Source: Candidatus Saccharimonadota bacterium (lineage in GTDB: Bacteria; Eremiobacterota; Xenobia; Xenobiales; Xenobiaceae). Taken from it: a stretch of DNA of 9,898 nt. The notes under the pieces are model-generated. The model worked only from the letters and a program-made list of their open reading frames with translations, did not search any database and was not told the DNA's origin. The stretch's first letter is position 1; each line of letters begins with the position of its first letter. The DNA lies in the NCBI GenBank assembly GCA_004554425.1, contig SFMI01000114.1:1-9898 (forward strand). The letters are read 5' to 3'. A program made the translations under genes and the position numbers. Of the stretch, positions 1-6,323 are shown piece after piece.

Positions 1-2
1 AA

Positions 3-16
3 TATTATCGATAATA
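3..16. repeat. 14-bp perfect palindrome
   Basis: The sequence TATTATCGATAATA reads the same on both strands. It lies 17 bases downstream of the stop of the minus-strand gene at 34-450. It has no GC-rich stem and no T-tract in view, so it does not look like an intrinsic terminator. It could be a protein-binding site or chance in AT-rich DNA. The left edge of the window prevents seeing what lies beyond. Confidence 0.4.
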
Positions 17-33
17 ATTTGCATAGAGCTTAT

Positions 34-450
34 TTAATTTTGCTTATCAGTAGAAATTTGCTTACTAGAAAGACAGTCCGGCGCTAGGCGGTCTGTTTGT
101 ACAATTGGAGTAAAAACTGCTGTAGCGACAGTTCCTAAGCATAAAACTAAGAAAGAGGCTAAACACAAAAAATTGGCCATGTATCCAACTTCCAATATAG
201 GGCGCCAAGCATAAGCTAAGAATAACAACCCAGACATAATTACTGAGCAAGCACCCACTTTTAAAGCTACCAGTAAACTGACTGCCGACTGCTTCTCTTT
301 AGGTAATTGGGAAGGAAGCTCTTGATCGCACTCGACCTGGCTTGGTGGTTCGGAATCTTGAGCACGAAAACATAAGCTAAGTACTAAAATTAGCCAAGTT
401 GAAAAGGCCAGAGCCCAAACCAACCAAGAAAACAGACTGTCATGCGTCAT
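34..450 (-). CDS. Hypothetical protein with three membrane helices
   Basis: This 138-residue protein is of a family I do not recognise. Three hydrophobic segments are visible, at about residues 7-28, 55-82 and 93-117. A polar, acidic loop rich in Pro, Gln and Glu (about 31-54) joins the first two, and the C-terminal 20 residues are polar. There is no catalytic motif. The ATG at 450 has no convincing Shine-Dalgarno sequence, although the gene starts only 23 nt after the stop of the upstream lipoprotein gene (474-1997), so translation may depend on coupling from upstream. A five-codon ATG-to-TGA frame (447-464) ends exactly on this start in an ATGA overlap. Co-transcription with the two propeller-like genes suggests a role in the same envelope process; that is inference from position only. 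Confidence 0.7.
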   Translation of the reverse strand: MTHDSLFSWLVWALAFSTWLILVLSLCFRAQDSEPPSQVECDQELPSQLPKEKQSAVSLLVALKVGACSVIMSGLLFLAYAWRPILEVGYMANFLCLASFLVLCLGTVATAVFTPIVQTDRLAPDCLSSKQISTDKQN

Positions 451-473
451 GAGATTGCGGCCATTTTGTGATA

Positions 474-1997
474 CTAGTCGACGAACATCAGACTGCGGGC
501 GTTAGAACCCAAGTTATATGAAGTAGATAAGGCCTTAGTTTCCAAATCGACTACAGCAATTTTCCCTTGGGATATTTGTAAAATATATAAACGCATGCCA
601 TCTGATAGAATTTGGTCGCCGCCTCCCTGAAGGCGCAAGCGAGATCCGCTTTTACCAAAAATCTCATCGATATTACCTTTATCGTTCAAGCTGTCAGTTT
701 TTAAAAAGATCAACTCACCGCGTGTATTGTCAGTAACGCAACCTAAAGATTCAGAAGCTAAATATATAGCGCCAGGGTTGCTTAGATCGGTAGTAAATTC
801 TCCCCAGTTGCGTCCGCCCATATCTTGATTGCTAAAATCTACAGCGCGTACAAAGCCTCCGGAAGATCGCGTACCAATAACCCAAACTTTTGTATTGTCA
901 CTATTTGGTTCAGCCGCTTTAGGAACATCGTTACCCAAGCGCAAATTATCTTCATATACCAAACTGTGACTGTTTATATCTACCAAACTGAGATCGTATT
1001 CATTTTCATTACAAACCCAAACTTGGCTGTTGTTAGTTAAATTGCTAATGTAATTAGCTCCGGAGCCAGTATAAACGTAGTCATAATTCGATTCTTGAGT
1101 GAAATCGAAAAAGCGAACTAAGCCATCTCTGAAAAAAGAAACGGCAGCACTGTCTCCGCTTTGGCTGCTGCGTACAAAGGCGCCGTCGGTGGGGAAAGCG
1201 ATATCTTCAACATCAATTTTTTTGTCAACAAAGCTGGGAGTCAACTGTAGAATTTTCACTCCACCGGTAGTAGCATAAAAGAGATCTCCAAAAGACGGCT
1301 TTTCAGTACGTTTGGCAAAAAGATAAGCTGGATTGCCGGAATTGAGTTTTATACTGTCGATAAGGTTGCTGTAAAGGCTAACACGACTAATGGTACCATT
1401 GGCAGTATGAGCAGCATATAAATAACCGGAAGGAGCCGTGCCTGGTTGAAGCCAGCCTTTTACTGAGCGGCTGCCGCCATTGATAGTTAGGCCGTCTTGA
1501 TAATAAGCTAAAACGCTGTTGCTACCATCTAAGGCTGAGACTCTTACTACCCAGTCGCCGTCTTGAATCCCCTCCAAAGACAACTCTGGCTCACCACCGC
1601 TATAAGCTATTGAAGTTGAATAGTAGGTTTTGCCTTCATTGTTCTTTTTATCTTTATCTTCACTGGAAGTGCCTAAAGCATATAATGTTTGCCCTTCATT
1701 GGCTAATTCTACCGAAGTTTTGGCTTTATTTTCTGTTTGCGAATTATTTTCGGAAGCGGCAGAATTAGAGAAAGATACTTTTTTGCCGGTTACTGAGGGC
1801 TCTTGAAAAACTTCTAATTTTAAATTTTTCGTTCCTTCGGGGATGAAAATTTGCGGATCGGCAGGGGAACCGGAATTGATAACTTTAAAGCTCAGACTGC
1901 CGCTTTCGTCACTGTCAGAGCATCCCACGCAAGCCAAACTCAGCCCCATGGCTGCAAAGCACAAAGTTAAACTAATAAGGTTAGTATTGTATTTCAT
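474..1997 (-). CDS. Predicted lipoprotein with seven propeller-like repeats
   Basis: The protein has 507 residues from the ATG at 1997. It opens with a basic-hydrophobic signal peptide and then LACVGC, so Cys23 or Cys26 could be the lipidated residue; neither lipobox is ideal, with Ser or Cys at -3. Residues about 35-180 are beta-rich and end in a segment reminiscent of Ig/fibronectin-like folds. From about 190 to the end a unit recurs roughly seven times: a hydrophobic strand, a loop, then a V/L-x-hydrophobic-D or F strand. Units start near residues 192, 239, 284, 327, 371, 411 and 470, as expected for a seven-bladed beta-propeller of the YVTN/WD-like kind. An in-frame ATG at 2054 is possible, but it would overlap the upstream gene and put a charged stretch before the signal peptide. 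The start at 1997 leaves 19 nt after the upstream stop, with AGGAAAGG-type purines before it. Ligand and function are unknown; binding or scaffolding in the envelope is an inference. Confidence 0.8.
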   Translation of the reverse strand: MKYNTNLISLTLCFAAMGLSLACVGCSDSDESGSLSFKVINSGSPADPQIFIPEGTKNLKLEVFQEPSVTGKKVSFSNSAASENNSQTENKAKTSVELANEGQTLYALGTSSEDKDKKNNEGKTYYSTSIAYSGGEPELSLEGIQDGDWVVRVSALDGSNSVLAYYQDGLTINGGSRSVKGWLQPGTAPSGYLYAAHTANGTISRVSLYSNLIDSIKLNSGNPAYLFAKRTEKPSFGDLFYATTGGVKILQLTPSFVDKKIDVEDIAFPTDGAFVRSSQSGDSAAVSFFRDGLVRFFDFTQESNYDYVYTGSGANYISNLTNNSQVWVCNENEYDLSLVDINSHSLVYEDNLRLGNDVPKAAEPNSDNTKVWVIGTRSSGGFVRAVDFSNQDMGGRNWGEFTTDLSNPGAIYLASESLGCVTDNTRGELIFLKTDSLNDKGNIDEIFGKSGSRLRLQGGGDQILSDGMRLYILQISQGKIAVVDLETKALSTSYNLGSNARSLMFVD

Positions 1998-2016
1998 ATT
2001 GACTTTGCCGCCTTTC

Positions 2017-4269
2017 CTATTTTTGTTCTGTTTTGAACCAATAATCGAGTGCATATTGGAGATTGCCGGCTTGGTGGTAGTACCAAGCTTGTTTCGCAGA
2101 ATCGTCAGGAATATTTACTTTATGTGAACTTGCGTTATTCAAAGCACATATATAAATGTTCTTGGCGTTATATTGAGTAGAGACATAGGCCACCGCTCCG
2201 CTAGAGCCTACCGCAAAGTTGTTAGGAACACGTTCCAAATTATTTGAAGAAAGCAAAGGCACGTTCTTTTGCTGATCAAAATTATAACAGTCAATGCGGT
2301 TGAGAGAGACAAAGGTCAGAGCGCGAGCGCCACTGGTTATAAGGGGAATAATATCGCCATCTTGAGGAACACCGCGCAATTTGGCTGCTTGGCAATTATT
2401 GTCGCCGTAAAAGGCAAAAAGTTCAGCTTCATCGACATAACGGGCTACACCGCCGAGCCATTTAGAATCTTTAGACCATACGACGCTGAGATCGCGGGCA
2501 TTGTTGGCAGCAATAGTTGTCCAAGCTAAAGTTTTGCTATCTCGGTTGAAAAGCCAAACTCCAAGAGGAGTGTCATCATCTTCGCTAACCGATTCGCTTA
2601 AAGAAGCCACTACGGAAATAACAATGGCCAATTTTTCATTATTGGGAGAAGCCACTACACTGTCTACGTGCATCATTTCCTTTTGACGTGAAGGAACAGA
2701 TACTAAAACTTTGGCTTCAGTACTGCCTGGCTTATAAGAAAAAAGATTTATTTGTCCTCTGTCTTTATCTGAAGTTAAATATTGGGCCATAAAGACCTCA
2801 TCTTTGCTATGGCCAACTACCTGAGTATTTTCTACAGGTAAATTTAAGTAACGAATAGATTGGTCTTCGACTTTTACTTCCGCAAAAGATAAACCAGGTT
2901 TAGCTTCATTGGCCCCTTGGACAATTCCACATAATTCTTTGGGGTCGGCTTCTGTAAGCTGGATAGTATCTTCTTTAGTCGTATTTTCTACTGAATTTGC
3001 GCCATTTTTCTTCTTGGCGTCAGTTAGCTTTAATTTTTCAAAATCTAAAGGACGATTAGCCGAATTGAGCACAATTAAAGAGTCATTAGCAAACCAGCCA
3101 GTCAGTCTGTATTCTTCCGGTAAGCTTTCTTGCAAACGAGAAGCTCTATCACCAAAGCGCTCGTTAGTCCAGAGAGAACTTTTAACTGATTTTCCTTTAG
3201 AAGTTTGCTTTATTTCATCACGAATAAAAGCTAGAGACTCTCCATCTTGTGACCAGCAAAGTTGAGTATAAGAAGTATTGGGCTGTATATCGACATCGTG
3301 CTTCCAAGTGAGCAAACTCTTGGCTCCCCAAGCCAAGAAACCGCTCAAAAAGACTAAATAAACCACCAATATAAGCAAATCTTGCAAACTAGCTTTGTCT
3401 TGTTTTTGGGAAAGTTCTGATTGAACGTTGTCATCTTCATCTATGGCAACTTCTTCAGGCTCTTCCGATATAGGCTCTGCTTCGTCAATTTCGTGGGAAA
3501 CTTGATCCTTTGCAATGGGAGCCTTTACTGCATATACCTTCTGGTCGGAAGAATTTTGAGCTTGAGAAGGTTGAGATTCTTGCTTAGCTTGGGGAGTTTC
3601 TAAGGGAGGAGCCAGACGACGTGCTGTGTGTGACTCGGTTTCCGCTCCTTGAGCTTTGGAAGATGAATTTGTAACGGAGTTTGTTGGGGAAATAGTTGAA
3701 TAGTTGCTGCCAATTTTTTTATTTTCTCCGCTTTTGTGTGCTGAGATTGTCTCGATGTCGGTTGCTTGGGCAGGTTTAGTTGCAGGCTGAGATGCCGAAG
3801 AAACGTTTTGCTCAGACGAAGTAGCTGCCTGTGCATCGGACGAGGAACTACGACTTTGCGAAGAAGATGCATCGGTTTTGTTTTTGAGAGGGGCAGAAGC
3901 AGAAGAGCCTGATGTTGGTGGCTCGATATTGTCCTCAGACAACGGCGGAACAGAGCCAGCCTTCAAAGATGGTACAGATACCGCACTTTCGGAAGAGTTA
4001 GATTTTTTAACTGGTTTGGAAAGGACTTTTAAGCTCAGCTCTCCGGAAGATGATTTCCCAGTTTTGGGGCCAGAAATAGATGGGGTTTCAACTTCTGTTG
4101 CAAGCTTGGAGCCACTACTGATAGACTCTCCCGATTTACTGGAAGAACTAGACTCGCTGCCACTTCCGAGAGAACCGTTAAAATTCAAGCGAAGCTTAGA
4201 AGTGTTGTCATTTTGCTTTGCGGCAGCGTCGTCTGAAGTTGATATGTTGGGAGAATTGTTATCAGTCAT
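2017..4269 (-). CDS. Ser-rich single-pass membrane protein with C-terminal propeller-like domain
   Basis: The protein has 750 residues from the ATG at 4269. Residues 2-245 are low complexity, dominated by Ser with Ala, Gln, Thr, Asn and Pro, and are probably disordered. An acidic stretch follows (about 260-285), then one hydrophobic helix at about 297-320. The remaining ~400 residues contain WD40/TolB-like strand patterns such as CWSQDGESLAFIRD, SPNNEKLAIVIS and VVWSKDSKWLGGVA, where a polar turn precedes a hydrophobic strand. The last ~25 residues (AWYYHQAGNLQYALDYW) resemble a single TPR-type helical hairpin. The frame stays open up to a TTG at 4407 (796 residues). I prefer 4269 because the extra 46 codons contain three AGG codons plus CGA and CGG, and the TTG has no ribosome site; however, AGGA lies only 2 nt from the ATG, which is also imperfect. 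It is the first gene of the leftward group. I do not recognise the family. Confidence 0.72.
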   Translation of the reverse strand: MTDNNSPNISTSDDAAAKQNDNTSKLRLNFNGSLGSGSESSSSSKSGESISSGSKLATEVETPSISGPKTGKSSSGELSLKVLSKPVKKSNSSESAVSVPSLKAGSVPPLSEDNIEPPTSGSSASAPLKNKTDASSSQSRSSSSDAQAATSSEQNVSSASQPATKPAQATDIETISAHKSGENKKIGSNYSTISPTNSVTNSSSKAQGAETESHTARRLAPPLETPQAKQESQPSQAQNSSDQKVYAVKAPIAKDQVSHEIDEAEPISEEPEEVAIDEDDNVQSELSQKQDKASLQDLLILVVYLVFLSGFLAWGAKSLLTWKHDVDIQPNTSYTQLCWSQDGESLAFIRDEIKQTSKGKSVKSSLWTNERFGDRASRLQESLPEEYRLTGWFANDSLIVLNSANRPLDFEKLKLTDAKKKNGANSVENTTKEDTIQLTEADPKELCGIVQGANEAKPGLSFAEVKVEDQSIRYLNLPVENTQVVGHSKDEVFMAQYLTSDKDRGQINLFSYKPGSTEAKVLVSVPSRQKEMMHVDSVVASPNNEKLAIVISVVASLSESVSEDDDTPLGVWLFNRDSKTLAWTTIAANNARDLSVVWSKDSKWLGGVARYVDEAELFAFYGDNNCQAAKLRGVPQDGDIIPLITSGARALTFVSLNRIDCYNFDQQKNVPLLSSNNLERVPNNFAVGSSGAVAYVSTQYNAKNIYICALNNASSHKVNIPDDSAKQAWYYHQAGNLQYALDYWFKTEQK

Positions 4270-4409
4270 GTTCCTATATAAATTCCTAAAATCAGCGAAA
4301 TCCCGTCGGCCAATCTTGTTTGCGATCCTATCCTCAGGCGACTTCGGTGGCGGAAAATTCTGTTGAAAAAAAGAGTCTCCTTCAAATTTTAACTCGTCGG
4401 CAGACAAAC

Positions 4410-4426
4410 GTGATTTTTTTAATCAC
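4410..4426. promoter_or_regulatory. Inverted repeat in the divergent intergenic region
   Basis: GTGATT and AATCAC flank five T residues, giving a 6-bp inverted repeat between two divergently transcribed genes. This is where an operator or promoter for either direction would be expected. It would fall inside the coding region's upstream extension only if the TTG at 4407 were not the limit, so it is non-coding in either start model. A minus-strand TATAAG hexamer lies just beside it, but I find no convincing -35 partner. Function is inferred from position only. Confidence 0.3.
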
Positions 4427-4544
4427 TTATAGCCGTAGTCTTACCTAAAGCACCAGGCAGGCAAACATTTTTACGTAGAGAAAGGCTTAAGCCAAATTTG
4501 CAAGTCGGTAGAAAACGGCTGAAAATTGCACAAGTTTTAATGGT

Positions 4545-4548
4545 GAGG
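4545..4548 (+). promoter_or_regulatory. Ribosome binding site GAGG that decides the start at 4558
   Basis: GAGG, within GGTGAGG, sits 9 nt before the ATG at 4558. In-frame alternatives at TTG 4498 and ATG 4540 have no comparable site. This is the main reason for choosing 4558 as the start of the ATP-grasp gene. Confidence 0.55.
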
Positions 4549-4557
4549 CTGAAACAA

Positions 4558-5859
4558 ATGGCAGACGTTGTAGATCTTATGCTGATGGCGGCGGCTCGCG
4601 AACCGTACCGTCAAGCGGCTATCGCTCACTATCATGAGCTCTTGGAAAAATGTGATGTTGCTGCTTTTGCTGAAGAATTGCAAGGCGAGTTGCGTAAGCG
4701 TGACGTCGAATTCGGAGGCCGTTTTTTATGTCCATTCTTGCGCCCTCATTTTATTGGCCGCGAACAAATGTTGCTTCTTCAGGATGCTGTACGGGGAATT
4801 TGTCGAGCCCTTCAAGCTATAGCTCCGCGCTTACTCAGTGAAGAAGAACTGAAGGTCAAATTGGGCTTAACTGATGATGACCGACGTCTTATCGAAATAG
4901 ATCCGCGTTACAAAGAAATTTCTGTATCTTCCCGTTTAGACAGTTTCCTTATGGGTGGTACTTTGCAATTTGTCGAATATAATGCCGAAACTCCGGCCGG
5001 CGTTGTCTATTCTGACGATATGATAAAAAGCTTCTTGCGCACTGAGCTCTTCAACGATTTCATGAAAGCTTTTCCTTGTCAAGCTTACTATAGTGCCGAC
5101 CGTTTATTGCAATCTTTATTAGATGCTTATGAAGAGTGGGGCGGTACCGAAAAGCCCACTATAGGCATTATCGATTATGAAGGTTTACCTACCGCTCCTG
5201 AGTTCCGTCGCATTCGCGATCATTTCCAAAAATGTGGTTATAAGTGCTTAATAGCCGATCCGCGTAATTTGGAATATCATAACGGTGTACTCAGCTACCG
5301 TGGTCAGCAAATCCATATTTTCTACAAACGTTTGCTTATTAATGAATATTTGGAACGTGCTTCCGAGTGCAAAGCTGTTTGGGAGGCTTACAAAAACCAG
5401 GCAGCTTGTTTCGTAAATTCTTTCCGCTGCAAAATCTTCCATAAAAAGGCTATATTCGCCATTTTAACCGATCCAAAATATCAAGAAGGCTTTACCGAGC
5501 AACAGTTGCAAGCTGTTTATTCTCACATTCCTTGGACGCGTATTTTGGTTATGAAGCCCAACGATGATTACGGCGGGCATGGTATTGTCATTGGTTGGGA
5601 GAGTGAGCAATCTGCTTGGGAGCAAGCGATAGAAAAATGTCTCAATAATGATTACTTGGTTCAAGTTAAAGTTAATGTGGCTAGAGAACATTATCCCAGC
5701 TGGAATGGCTCTAATGTGGAAATGGGAGAATATGCTGTCGATTTGGATCCTTACATTTTTGACGGCCGTGTCTCTAGCTTTATGACCCGTCTCTCTGGCA
5801 CTTCGCTTTGTAATGTTACTTCTGGCGGCGGAGCGACGGCAACTTTTGTTTTAGACTAA
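4558..5859 (+). CDS. Circularly permuted ATP-grasp ligase-like protein
   Basis: This 433-residue soluble protein belongs by motif to the circularly permuted ATP-grasp proteins (the glutathionylspermidine-synthase-like and amidoligase-associated group). Members of this superfamily activate a carboxylate with ATP and join it to an amine. Visible motifs in order: FLRPHFI (about 60); SSRLDSF (124-130); VEYNAETPAG (139-148), the acidic metal/substrate motif characteristic of the group; FYKRLLINEYLER (255-267); NSFRCKIFHKK (287-297); MKPNDDYGGHG (332-342), with the ATP-binding Lys333 and glycine-rich loop; and a C-terminal VDLDPYIFDG, then NVTSGGGATATFV (419-431). All core motifs are present, so the enzyme is probably active. 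The substrate cannot be told from sequence. It lies 24 nt upstream of a gene for a small secreted protein that is likely co-transcribed. In-frame TTG 4498 and ATG 4540 are less likely starts. Confidence 0.85.
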   Translation: MADVVDLMLMAAAREPYRQAAIAHYHELLEKCDVAAFAEELQGELRKRDVEFGGRFLCPFLRPHFIGREQMLLLQDAVRGICRALQAIAPRLLSEEELKVKLGLTDDDRRLIEIDPRYKEISVSSRLDSFLMGGTLQFVEYNAETPAGVVYSDDMIKSFLRTELFNDFMKAFPCQAYYSADRLLQSLLDAYEEWGGTEKPTIGIIDYEGLPTAPEFRRIRDHFQKCGYKCLIADPRNLEYHNGVLSYRGQQIHIFYKRLLINEYLERASECKAVWEAYKNQAACFVNSFRCKIFHKKAIFAILTDPKYQEGFTEQQLQAVYSHIPWTRILVMKPNDDYGGHGIVIGWESEQSAWEQAIEKCLNNDYLVQVKVNVAREHYPSWNGSNVEMGEYAVDLDPYIFDGRVSSFMTRLSGTSLCNVTSGGGATATFVLD

Positions 5860-5883
5860 CGACGTGATAAAGAGGCAAACACT

Positions 5884-6213
5884 ATGAGCAAGTTATTATC
5901 AAAAATTTTTACTTTGTTGCTTACATTGGGAATGCTCTGTTGCTTATCTGTTAGCTCTTACGCAGCCAGTAGCTACAGCAATGAGAGCGGCAAGTATGAC
6001 GGCAGCTTTGTGGCTAGAGTGAAGAATCTTACTACCAAGCAAATTATTGACGAGAAAATGCCTATTGAAATTGAGGGAATGTATATTACCGTTAAATTCA
6101 AAGATGGCGATAAGCGCTGGAAATTCTCGGAAATTTTAGATCGCCGTTACGAAAAGGAAATAGTTGTTGCTCCTTTTGGCAGCAAAGATCGTTTCGAGAT
6201 CGTTTATAAATAA
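5884..6213 (+). CDS. Small secreted protein of unknown function
   Basis: The protein has 109 residues. A clear Sec signal peptide (basic MSKLLSK, hydrophobic core to about residue 22) ends at SYA-AS, with probable cleavage after Ala27, leaving about 82 mature residues. The mature part is charged and beta-rich. It includes GMYITVKFKDGDKRWKFSEI (about 65-84) and a C-terminal EIVVAPFGSKDRFEIVYK. The two N-terminal Cys residues lie within the signal peptide and do not form a lipobox. GAGG lies 8 nt before the ATG. The gene starts 24 nt after the ATP-grasp gene and is followed by a strong terminator, so the two probably form a bicistronic unit. I do not recognise the family. A functional link with the ligase is inference from the arrangement only. 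Confidence 0.82.
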   Translation: MSKLLSKIFTLLLTLGMLCCLSVSSYAASSYSNESGKYDGSFVARVKNLTTKQIIDEKMPIEIEGMYITVKFKDGDKRWKFSEILDRRYEKEIVVAPFGSKDRFEIVYK

Positions 6214-6239
6214 AATTGTTTTTATGTCGCTTGACGCTC

Positions 6240-6282
6240 TTGGCTGTTTCTAAATATTTTTAGAAGCAGCCAAATTTTTTTT
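6240..6282 (+). terminator. Intrinsic terminator after the secreted-protein gene
   Basis: A 15-bp stem pairs 6240-6254 (TTGGCTGTTTCTAAA) with 6259-6273 (TTTAGAAGCAGCCAA) around a TATT loop, with one G-T wobble. A run of eight T residues follows immediately. It closes the ATP-grasp/secreted-protein unit and separates it from the membrane protein gene at 6324. Confidence 0.9.
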
Positions 6283-6323
6283 AGTCTTACAGATTTTTAT
6301 GCCTGCAAAAGGACTTTATACTT

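Noticed and set aside
3600..3872. Minus-strand frame of 90 codons inside the Ser-rich gene
   Set aside because: It is an alternative frame of the low-complexity region and no independent start signal is visible.
3878..4366. Plus-strand frame of 162 codons opposite the Ser-rich gene
   Set aside because: It is the complement of the low-complexity Ser-rich coding region, with no ribosome site or recognisable domain. The minus-strand frame is longer and has a membrane helix and a propeller-like domain.
6230..6258. Possible promoter TTGACG with 17-bp spacing for the membrane protein gene
   Set aside because: The -10 would be ATATTT, a poor match, and the element lies within the terminator hairpin.
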